Below are positions 27,029 through 37,216 of a DNA stretch of 64,000 nucleotides, piece by piece. The DNA is from Tillus elongatus (lineage: Eukaryota; Arthropoda; Insecta; Coleoptera; Cleridae). Position 1 is the first letter of the stretch; the number at the start of each line of letters is the position of its first letter. Where the stretch lies: assembly GCA_964006375.1 (NCBI GenBank), contig OZ023267.1, positions 40,499,221 through 40,563,220 on the forward strand, given 5' to 3'. Made by a program: the position numbers and the translations under genes. Under the pieces are notes generated by a model, which was given only the letters and a program-made list of their open reading frames with translations, had not been told where the DNA came from and did no database searches.

Positions 27029-27310
27029 CTTTGGGTGATGAATAAAAAGGCCTTTTCTTTCCAAACAAATATTTTATTTATTGTCCGGACGGGTTTCGAC
27101 CCTTTTTAACAGGTCATCCTCAGGGGAATCTCTAATTTACAAAAGGCTTGTCAGAAAAACTGAGTTTTCCGGTAGGCTACTTCTGCGAGGGTACAACACA
27201 GGAATATCAGATAAAATGAGGTAACAACAGCTAACCCCAACACTAAGTCAAAAGTTAATGGTTAAAATGTCAAGTTACAAAGCTATAAAAAATCACAGGT
27301 ATACAGTCAT
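27029..27310 (-). repeat. Penelope pLTR copy 1 (inverted), hammerhead-like core at 27088-27123
   Basis: Reverse complement of the copy at 27311-27595. On the minus strand it has CTGAGGA, a GACC/GGTC stem II, GAAA and a GTC triplet in the right order for a minimal type I hammerhead ribozyme. Confidence 0.75.
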
Positions 27311-27634
27311 AAACTACTACTGTGATCTTTTATAGCTTTGTAGCTTGACATTTTAACCATTAACTTTTGACTTAGTGTTGTGGTTAGCTGTTGTTACCTC
27401 ATTTTATCTTATATTCCTGTGTTGTACCCTCGCAGAAGTAGCCTACCGGAAAACTCAGTTTTTCTGACAAGCCTTTTGTAAATTCTAGATTCCCCTGAGG
27501 ATGACCTGTTAAAAAGGGTCGAAACGCGTCGGGACAAGGAATAAAATATTTGTTTGGAAAGAAAAGGCCTTTTTATTCATCACCCAAAGATGTCAACCCC
27601 AAACATTTTGACGTTTAGGAACAATATTGGTTCA
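27311..27634 (+). repeat. Penelope pLTR copy 2 (direct), hammerhead-like core at 27495-27530
   Basis: Reads CTGAGGA (27495-27501), stem II GACC...GGTC, GAAA at 27521-27524 and GTC at 27528-27530. TCCC before and GGGA after can form a 4-bp stem I. Stem III would be only about 2 bp, as reported for hammerheads of Penelope-like elements. Confidence 0.75.
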
Positions 27635-27794
27635 GCTAGGCTGGCTAGCGTCAAGAATTCTTATAGAAGGTGGTCAACGGCTTCAGTCTCGTTGTCTACC
27701 AGGATTTGGTTCCTTACGACATGTGGCAGAAAAGAACTGTCTCCGAAGTTCATTCAGAATATGTACAGCAGGTCAATCCCACACTAGTTCATTT

Positions 27795-29260
27795 CACTCG
27801 TCAAGAGATTTAGTAGATCCATACTGAAGAGGGAGATTAGAGCAGCTTACTCAAGAAAAGAGGCGATCGATTTGCGGCTGAAGATAGTGCATGATGTACT
27901 TACAGGTAGGCTATGCATGCTTGAGTATGATGCTTTCATGAGAGATAATTTCGAATATTTATCAATTTTTCAATCTCAAAAGACACAAATTCTGTTCAAC
28001 AAAATATCGCATTTGCAACGTCTCAAAGACAGGAATCCTCATCAATGTAATCTTAAGTTCAGTGAACATGTTTTCCATGACAGAGTTAAGAACTTGTCTT
28101 CATTCAATGATTTCGCTGAACCCCAGTCAAATCTACTGAGGCAGGGTATAAAGTTCGCAATCCCACCAAGGCTCTCATCACAGATTTTTAATACAGTTAA
28201 GGATACTTAACTGTATTAACTGTTTCTTTGAGAAGGAAATTGTCTTCAAGAATGTTAATCCATATTCCAATTTCATTACTTCTTGGACTCGTTACGTAGA
28301 CAACATTCTAGTGGTTTGGTCTGGCACCATTGAGCAGCTCCATCTGTTCCTGGACTGGTTGAACAGCTTACATGTCAACATCAATTTTACAATGGAGCTA
28401 GAAGTAAAATCGTCAATCAACTTCCTAGACCTCAAGCTAAAAAGAAGAGGTAACTCAATAGAGTTTGATATCTACAGAAAACCCACTCAGACCGACCACC
28501 TTATACCGTACAGGTCTTGTCATATGTCACACAATATGGCTTCTATCAGATTCTTGATCGATAGATTGTTTAGAATCCCATTGTCTAGGGAAAATTTCGA
28601 AAAAGAGCTACATCTGATCAAACAGTTAGCTACCAATAACGAATATCCACTGAGACTAGTAAATAAATTAGTCGAAAAGAAAAACCGCCAATTGTTGAGG
28701 TCAATGAGTTCGAGTCTGCCCCCAGAACAGTCAGAGAGACTTTCATATTTTTCGTTTACTTTTTGTGGTTCTATTACCAACACTGTTACAAGAGCACTCA
28801 AGAGAGAAAATGTCAGGTTCTCGTTCAGGTCCACAAATACTGTAAAAAGTTTGTTTATCCAAAATAAAGACAGTATTCCAGTTCTCAAGAGGTCAGGTGT
28901 ATATTGTTTAAAGTGTGGTGAACCCGATTGCAACACGGTCTATGTTGGCAGGGCAGGGAGAGCATTGAGTTTGGGAATCACTGAACACCTAAGAAGCAGA
29001 AATCAATCCAATAACAACACTTTGGTTGTCATTTAATGGAGTCAGGTCACCCCTTCAGCAAAGAAAATGACGCAAAAATTCTGCATCCTTCCAATTTTGG
29101 CATTGAACAGTTTGTCATTGAAAAGATGGAAATTTATAAACATATCAATTGTTCTAACAAAAACGTACTTAATGTTTCCAATACAGACGTCACAAGTTTC
29201 TCAACCCTATATAGTCAACTAGCAGATCACCAACCCACACACCATCCAAGTAGACCATGA
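27795..29260 (+). pseudogene. Penelope-like RT / GIY-YIG ORF, internally deleted
   Basis: The N-terminal region (27872-28210; LTGRLCMLEYDAFMRDN, NLLRQGIKFAIPPRLSS) matches the domain preceding the Penelope RT. It then jumps straight to the RT catalytic region at about 28255-28310 (NFITSWTRYVDNILVVWSG), so the first RT motifs are deleted. The catalytic YVDD box reads YVDN. The thumb follows (FLDLKL, FDIYRKPTQTDHLIPYRSCHMSH), and then the GIY-YIG-like endonuclease (GVYCLKCGEPDCNTVYVGRAGRALS and ITEHLRSR). A frameshift near 29036 separates the last part. In active relatives the RT and endonuclease together drive primed insertion. Confidence 0.85.
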
Positions 29261-30065
29261 GACAACTCTGTGAGATGATCTGCTCCGTGGTTTCCAAACC
29301 TGCCATTTTGATTTTCATGCCCGTATATTTTCGAGTCGATTTGTCGCGTCTGTCAGTTATTAGTTTCCGTTTTTCATTCTCGGTTCTGAGACCGATCTTA
29401 CGTCTGGTCATATTGGTCCACTCCGGACCTGTCCTTCGTTTTTAGCGTCTTGGCATTTTCTGGTCGGTACGTCACTTCTGTCAGCTGTCACTTGTCACTT
29501 CCGTTTTCAGTTTAAGAACCGATCTTGCGCCTGGATGTTTTGTCAAATCGTGTTCGTCGTCACATGTTACGCACGTTAAATCTCAACTTTTACATTTAAA
29601 ACAAAAATTCTTTCTTAATTTCAACAAAGTTGTTACTTTCAGAGTTATTAGCACTTCTGATACCAATGAATCAATCCTATAACATCAGATGAAGCATATT
29701 CCTTGGACATTCAACTGTATAGTTTTTTAGTCCTATTTAACAAGACAAGTAAGTAAGTTCGCCATCTTAGCGTTTTCATGTTTCATAAAAAGTAAAAATT
29801 CGCTTCTGTTTCAATTCCCATTCATTTGATGAGTTTGATGTTCTCTGAAAGGTTCTTCTCAGCTGCATGGCTTTCTGGTGTTTGTGCTGTTTGCTTTCGC
29901 TCCTGTTGTTGTCTTCAGCTTAAACTTAAATTTTGGAGAATTTTTAAGCTTTTATGAGTTTTAGAATTAGACTTATTGTAATTTTAAGAATCTCAAGGCA
30001 AATTAGCTTTTCTTGTAGTTCAATTTGACTTGTAGTTGTTTTCATTTTTATTGCATGTAGTAGTT
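29261..30065 (+). other. 3' untranslated region of the Penelope-like element
   Basis: No coding signal. It lies between the end of the endonuclease and the start of the third pLTR. Confidence 0.5.
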
Positions 30066-30388
30066 TATGACTGTATACTTGTGATCTTTTATAGCTTTGT
30101 AGCTTGACATTTTAACCATTAACTTTTTGACTTAGTGTTGGGGTTAGCTGTTATTACCTCATTTTATCTGATATTCCTGTGTTGTACCCTCGCAGAAGTA
30201 GCCTACCGGAAAACTCAGTTTCTCTGACAAGCCTTTTGTAAATTCTAGATTTCCCTGAGGATGACCTGTTAAAAAGGGTCTAAACACGCCGGGACAAGGA
30301 ATAAAATATTTGTTTGGAAAGAATATGTCTTTTTATTCATCACCCAAAGATGTCAAACCCAAACATTTTGACGTTTAGGGACAACACT
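30066..30388 (+). repeat. Penelope pLTR copy 3 (direct), hammerhead core mutated
   Basis: Closely matches copy 2. The GAAA box reads TAAA at 30281-30284 and the GTC triplet reads GCC at 30288-30290, so this copy should not self-cleave. Confidence 0.75.
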
Positions 30389-30851
30389 ATTAGTAATTCT
30401 TTAAATTTAAATGGATCCTGGAGGTTGGTATTAGAGGTCCCAGTAAGCGATTACTTGAAGAAATTTCCATTTTCTATGGAGCTAGACAATTAAAATTTAG
30501 TACATGTATGTAAACACTGCAAGTTGCTTTAAAAAATTGTGTTACAATTTTCATTAGTTACAAAAATTTTCCAGAAAAAAATTAACAGAATGTACCTGCT
30601 AAATTATCAATATGGCAGGTATTTTTCCTTATTAATTGCTTAGATGGTTTTGTTTCAGTCAACCCAATCGCACTAGTTATTGCAAACAAAACAACCAAAA
30701 AGCTTTTTTACATATGTTTTACTATGGCTCAAGATTGAAGATTATAGCTTAATGGAAAATTGAGTTATCGGATTTGAAATCTTTTTACGAAAATTCTCTA
30801 CCACAAAGTACTTGCTCCCCCCAGACTCTCTTCATCGCTTATTAACTGTTG

Positions 30852-30854
<3 letters not shown>

Positions 30855-30942
<88 letters not shown>
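30855..30942. repeat. (AT)n microsatellite
   Basis: Pure dinucleotide tract between two TIR-family fragments. Confidence 0.92.
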
Positions 30943-30943
<1 letters not shown>

Positions 30944-31059
30944 TTTTTTAAATGATAAAATATTGTATCTTTCTATGTGAGACTGAAAACAAGACAACCT
31001 CAAATTCATTTTTGGAAAATATTTTAAATAAATGAAATGAGGTAACAATTTAAAAATAA

Positions 31060-31797
31060 ATAGAAAATCTTGGTTCGTGGTTTCGTCACGGCAGTTCTTT
31101 CCCTTCTACATGCCTACAACCACCCTCAATGCATAAGTAAGAACAATATAAACAAGAAAAATTTCTTCGGAACAACCCCCAAGAAAGTTGAGAGATCTGC
31201 GGTGAATAAGGTCCTGGGCGGAGTAAACAGGATTTTAAGGAAGTATAGCTGCAAAATGGGGTAGCTTCTCGATGTCTAACTAAGCTGGTTTTTTCAAAAT
31301 TTCCTTTAACATTTCCTTTTTATCTTCTTTCCTGCCCAGCACCCCTCTTCACCTCTCGTCCTGTAACTTTCTTAGTGGCCGTTTGCAAAAAAAAATTTCT
31401 TGTGTTATGTGCATCTAGAAAGGGTTCTAAGCATGTTTATGAATTTTTGTTTCTAAAAGTCGCTCGTGTGCTAAACTGCAAATTTACCAAAAATTTATTT
31501 TATTTTTCCAAAAGTAATGTACCTGCTAAATTATAACCGTGGCAGGTATTTTTCTATATTTATCGCTTGAATGATCCATTTTAGTCAACTCAATCGAACC
31601 AGTTTCTGCAAACCAAATAACAAAAAAGGTTTTTCAAAAGAAATTTGTAGTTATTTTTCAAATCTAGTACCCACACTACCTTTTTATGGGTTTTACTATG
31701 TATCAAAACTGAATATTCTAGTTTAATGGGAAATTGAGTTATCACTATTTGAAATGTTTTTACAAAAATTCGCTACCATAACGCACTTGCTGCACCT
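31060..31797 (+). repeat. Non-autonomous TIR-family repeat, copy B
   Basis: It matches 5330-6020 in reverse over several blocks (GAACAACCCCCAAGAAAGTT, CCTGCTAAATTATAACCGTG) and ends with the family terminus CGCTACCATAACGCACTTGC at 31772-31791. No coding function. Confidence 0.6.
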
Positions 31798-32926
31798 AAA
31801 CTCTTCTCAACACTTATTTACTATTACTGTATTCATACTTTTTGAAAATGAAATAAATATAAACAGTACAAAATTTTAAAATTATAATTTTAATAATTTA
31901 CACTGTACATCTAATTATATATGTAATTTAAACTGCTTTACAATATTATGTATTTTCATTTACTTCAAATGTTCCATAAAGAATAAAAGCTAAGAGTAAA
32001 GAAACCATAAGTACCTAGGTACCGTGGGTATTATACTGATATTAGTTTGTGGTAGCTATATTTCTTCTTAAAATAATTTGGTTTCAGTACTTACATGCAT
32101 TGATTAAGAACCTGAATCTGATGTACACGACCACTTTCTTATTTGTTTGATTGGATGTTACAATCATAATATACTACAGTCACAGTCGACGCCCGAAGGC
32201 ATTTGTTAAAGTTAGATTAAAATTAAAAGTTGGGTTATTATTTACCTACTATTTGTATTAACCGTTGAATATAGGTAGTTGTTTTATATTCTGAGAATCT
32301 AAGGTATTATCGGCGTCGAATTATAGGTAATGCGCAGAACGTACACGTTTCTCTTATGACTCCTGTCAGCTAACAGATGACAAATAGTGGTGTTGTCAGA
32401 TTAAACTAAAGAAATGGAGATGGCATTTAAATACCGTGAAACTGGAAGCTTAATATTGTTATGCTCAATATAAATATAAGATAATAAATCGTAGTTCTAG
32501 ATTGCTTTTAAGCAAAGTGAATCACTTTCATTAAATTTTTTATTTATTTACATTTTTCTAATACCTACAGATCTAGATTATAGTTGTCGTAAACGGCAAC
32601 CCCGCGGATTGTTTATTGTGACATATTGTCGCAGCCTGTCCGTTCAAAACTTAATTTGGAGATTTTGTTTGCAATGGCAGTGGAGCCCTGATTTATCTGT
32701 CTGACCTTAACTAACAGTATAGGTATCCATTTAGAGGTAATTTCAGGTTATATAGTAGATTATTGATTTTTTATTTAGTTATAACTCAAGATCTATTAAA
32801 CAAATTGAATCAAATTTGGTAGGTAGGACCACTTGACAAATGTATACGTGCATGTAAAGTTTTAGTTTAATATTTATAGCAATTTAAAAGATATTGCGTT
32901 TTCAAACGTTTTCCTTTTTTTTTTTT
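31798..32926. other. Spacer, no gene recognised
   Basis: AT-rich. A segment at about 32780-32915 weakly resembles the right half of the AT-tract repeat. Nothing else supported. Confidence 0.35.
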
Positions 32927-33025
32927 AAAGTATTTGACTGTCAAAATTGTGTAAGGAACTCATCCAGGCTATTAACAGAATCAAGGGACTTGGTTTCGAT
33001 TACTGAAGTATTTTTTAAGTTATCG

Positions 33026-33098
<73 letters not shown>

Positions 33099-33143
33099 AA
33101 TCGATAACTTAAAAAATACTTCAGTAATCGAAACCAAGTCCCT

Positions 33144-33221
<78 letters not shown>

Positions 33222-33324
33222 AATCGATAACTTAAAAAATACTTCAGTAATCGAAACCAAGTCCCTTGATTCTGTTAATAGCCTGGATGAGTTCCTTACA
33301 CAATTTTGACAGTCAAATACTTTT
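32927..33324. repeat. Large palindrome built on two (AT)n tracts
   Basis: The ~100-bp left arm (32927-33026) is repeated inverted as the right arm (33219-33324). A third, partial inverted copy of ~50 bp sits at 33097-33147, between AT tracts at 33027-33096 and 33148-33218. The arms look like diverged right halves of the AT-tract repeat (GCCTGGATGAGTTCCTTA block). Confidence 0.85.
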
Positions 33325-33396
33325 CTTCAAATGAGTGCAAACTAGGTCCTAGAACCCATATCCGGGGTCAGTTTGAATTTTGATATGTTTATATAT
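33325..33396 (+). repeat. Left half of an AT-tract TIR-family repeat, continued at 40413-40963
   Basis: It carries the left-half blocks ATGAGTGCAAACTAGG and CCCATATCCGGGGTCAG and stops in TTATATAT at the LTR boundary. The rest of the AT tract and the right half resume at 40413. Confidence 0.75.
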
Positions 33397-33502
33397 TGAT
33401 ATAGAATGTTATTTACAGACTTCCGAAGCCCTCACGTTTGGTGCCAATTGTTATATTTTTGTAATAAGCTATGGATTTTAACTTTAATTTAATATATAGA
33501 AT

Positions 33503-33571
<69 letters not shown>

Positions 33572-35251
33572 GTTTTTTTTTTTTAGTTATATTTTAGGTA
33601 TCTTAGCTTTAACTTTTATTTTCCTGTAAAGTTTAGTGAAATGTGTTGTAAATGTTGTTATTATGAAATATATGTATTTGTGTATGTAACTTACACCTGG
33701 ATGTACTCAATGTATTTTTATTTTTTTATTTTTTTTTACCTGTTTAACACACAGAAAACAACCAATAACATATATGAACTGCCTCTCACCTCAGGGAGCT
33801 TAGTAAGCAAGTGGGTTCAAGTCCCCTTTGGTTTTTTTTTTTTTAATTTTTCGAAATATTCTGCCCTATCTAATTTCAGTTCTTTCCTCCCAAATACTCA
33901 TATATGTATAAAAGAACACAAAATAAGGCAAAGGTTTCAAATGATCACCAAACTTGAATATTTATTACAATTAAAGAACAAATGACAAAATTCTAATGCT
34001 ACTTACTATTTTCAATGTATTTTTTTGTTTAATTTAGAGCTCTTTCTTATGATACTCCCCCCCCCCCCAAAGTTATAGGCCTGTATTTCTTGCTTAAACT
34101 TTTTAAAATTACCTATACATATATAAATACAGATCTTTTCAAACTATGTACTACACGAGAGCGACATCTACTGGCATCTGCTTGGCCTAGCGATTCAATG
34201 TATAGTTTATACACGTAGTCAGTAGATGATTTTCGGTTTCGGCGATGATGTGATAATGGACGTTACGGCTGAGAGATGTCTCTACAGATATCTCAATATT
34301 ATTGATGGTAGAAAGTGAAACAAAGATGATGGCTTGAATGTTTGCCACACTCTGTTGAAGTTGCATATATATCACATAAATAAGGTGTCTTATTACTCAC
34401 TTAGTTTTCCATCCCCTGCAAAGTTGCCCTGCTCTGAAGTTCCACGTTGTCTGTGACCAGTGACGCCTGTTTTTCCTCAACCTGTTTCCAAACTTTTTTC
34501 CAAAGATTTTTTATTTATTTTTCTAATACCAAAAATTTAATCAATCTAAACTTTTAAGCAAAATTTCCCCGTCTTATATTTTAATCCAAATTGTCCCATA
34601 TAATAATTTAATGACAATTTCAATCTTTTTTTATCTCAAAAATTTTCAATCTGATATTTTTATCAAATTTTTCCCCTCTGTTTATTATTTTTCATACGTA
34701 ACCAGCGTAACTAATCAAAAAACTGTTATCTGCCTGCTTGCAAATCAAGATTATAACAAATTTTTATACAACAATCATCTTATTATCATTATCTCTAGGG
34801 ATACCTAAGTTGAATTGTTGTTAGTCAATGAGAGAATAATTAACCTAACTATAATTTTAGTGTCAGTTTGACGTCTGTCCTAAATAAAAAAACAGCTGAC
34901 TTAAACATAGGTTATGACATGACATTTCTTACCATTTAACACTCAAATTTTGACATCTTACTATTCTTAAAGCTAACAATATCCTTAATTCTAACAATAA
35001 CATCTTAAATTACTTAACAGCTATCAAACAATAATACCTTAAACTATCTAATTAAACTTGTCATACATTTACACTTGCCTTGCCTCCTTTTAACACATAT
35101 ATATCTGTAAAATTTAGTTTCTCCCTGCCTTACAGTGCAAAAACATTGCATACACCAAAGGTAAGTTGTTGTTTGTTTAGTATAATTTGTGGTAAAATGT
35201 GTTTATGTATGTGTATATATGTATATGTGGCCCCCTTTAGTAACCATATCA
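33397..35251 (-). repeat. 3' LTR of the gag-only element
   Basis: Nearly identical to 38562-40412; differences seen are mainly homopolymer and AT-tract lengths. It has an internal (AT)n at 33505-33568 and a Pol III B-box-like GGTTCAAGTCC at about 33814-33824 followed by a T-run. On the minus strand, GGGGATT directly precedes the LTR and may be the polypurine tract. Confidence 0.88.
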
Positions 35252-37216
35252 AATCCCCAATAATAAGTTTTTACTGCTTTAGAGGCTTGTCTTCTGAAGC
35301 TAGGAACAATTTTTATTCACGCTTTTAGTTTATAGCAATATAATCTTTTCCTCCCTTAATACATTTTTTAGCATTTCAGATTACGGAAACAAGTTATGCT
35401 ATGAAATCAGAACTATCATCTGAGACTCAAGTGATCTAGCTGCGAACATGAGAAGTTATTATATTTACATGTCAGATGCACTTATGCATGAGAGACATTA
35501 TTGCTTATAAGCATGTTTAAAAAGATACTAGCGTGCCTACAATTTAGAGGAACACTAGCGTGCCTTTAATTGTTTTATAAGAACACCGCTGTGCCAATAT
35601 TTTGTCAATTATGTTTTTGAAGACCACTGCTGTGCCCACAATTATTTTAAGAAAAATACTACTGTGTCTGCAAATTTCTGCTACTGTCGAATACTGATCC
35701 TGTTTTCATCATTGCTGCATGTTTGTTCCAGCTTCATAAGTGTTCAGTTCTTCGAAGTGTTTATGGCCTTTATTTAAAATAGTGCTTCGTTAGTTTAAGT
35801 GCTTTAAAAAAAATATGTGTCATGTCAGTGCGTCGATCGTCTGGGATTTCTTCAATTTATATTCCTTTTTTAATGTCACGTTTGCCCAAGCAACGTTTGA
35901 CTTAGTTATTAAGTCTGTATGCTGCATGTTATATGAAATGCCATCAACATCAAATGAAAAATGTTGTTAATTGACTATGTCAAGGCTAAATTTAGTTTTA
36001 AGTATCCCCCCAAGTAAAGTGAAAAATGATCTCTTGCTTTTCAAATTCCTTATTGTTTAACTTATCTCTTTATCATCATTATTTTTTTTTATTACCGAGT
36101 TTCCCTTTTCTCATTGCGTGTGTTCGTACGCGTGATAATGAACCGATTTCTATAACGACATGTTTGCATATACCCCCATATTTGGACTATTTTTTCTATT
36201 GCTGCTACCATTGTAAGTTTCTATATGTTTCTTTTTTGATATTAGGTCCTTTCCTTTTTCAATTCGTTTTATTCTTCTGATACCCAACGTTTTTTCTTCT
36301 CATTATTAATCTGAAACTACTGTTTATCCGTCAATATATGTTCCTTTTACTTGACTTTTTCATCTCATTCCCCTATATCTTGCAACTACTGTGCACATAA
36401 TCATCTATATATATTTTCATTATCTCAATATGCCCTCTATGGGTTTACATATTCACTGGTTAGCTTCTCCATCTATTAAATTCATTTCACTGTTCGTACA
36501 TATATATTTTTGACTTTTCCCATTACTCCTTGATTCAGACGTCCTTATTTAGTTGTCTATCCTACTAAATGTTCCATAATTTTAACGAATTTTACATAAT
36601 TGGCCTTGATATCTGTTTTCTTCATATATTTTTCTTTCTTTTTCCTCATTTGTTGGCAGCTCTGGTCCTCTTATCTTGGGTTTAAACTTGTCCCCACTAC
36701 TTCGTTTGTTTCTGATCATATATGTCTTGTTTGACGTGCATTTCTACTGCTTGTTTGTCGTGAGATTCTTCCCCACGCTTGGCTGGTTACTAACGTTATC
36801 TACCTCGGTTTTGAATTTGCCTATACTCTTCTTTCATGCTTGACATTAGCTTTAAATTTTGAATTTTGGCGTGTTATTTGGTCGAACTAGTTTTGGTTCA
36901 GTTGATAGACTTAATCCAGGTCTGCAATTTTGAATTTTGATTGTTGTTATTTCAAAAATGTTGGTGAGTTTAAAGACTTCCCAGGTCATTAATTTTGAAT
37001 TTTGAATTGTTATTTTATTTCAAAAAAATGTTGGTGAGTTTAAAGACTTCCCAGGTCATTAATTTTGAATTTTGAATTGTTATTTTATTTCAAAAAAATG
37101 TTGGTGAGTTTAAAGACTTCCCAGGTCATTAATTTTGAATTTTGAATTGTTATTTTATTTCAAAAAATGTTGGTGAGTTTAAAGACTTCCCAGGTCATTC
37201 ATCTCATTCTAGTTCA
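35252..37216 (-). other. Non-coding internal region of the gag-only element, with 70-bp tandem repeat
   Basis: Pyrimidine-rich on the plus strand, with no ORF of note. Around 36955-37200 a ~70-bp unit (containing TTGGTGAGTTTAAAGACTTC) is repeated about 3.6 times. The pol genes expected downstream of gag are absent here. Confidence 0.75.

Larger units (their letters stand above)
27029..30388 (+). mobile_element. Penelope-like retroelement with inverted and direct terminal repeats
   Basis: A ~9-10 bp duplication (ATTAGTAAT at 27020-27028 and 30389-30397) bounds the insertion. It carries three copies of a ~300-bp terminal repeat (pLTR): one inverted at 27029-27310, one direct at about 27311-27634 and one direct at about 30066-30388. 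Between the direct copies lie a degenerate RT and a GIY-YIG-like endonuclease. Inverted plus direct pLTRs are characteristic of Penelope-like elements. Confidence 0.85.
26967..30835 (+). mobile_element. TIR-family element (~0.5 kb) split by a Penelope-like insertion
   Basis: The left part (26967-27028) starts TCGGGACACAGCAAGTGCAT. The right part (30389-30835) ends with a degraded terminus, CTCTACCACAAAGTACTTGC. Joined, they are colinear in reverse with the copy at 6166-6766. The intervening 27029-30388 is the Penelope-like element. Confidence 0.7.

Noticed and set aside
34187..34375. 62-codon ORF repeated at 39348-39536
   Set aside because: Duplicate only because both copies are in the LTRs; no sign of coding.
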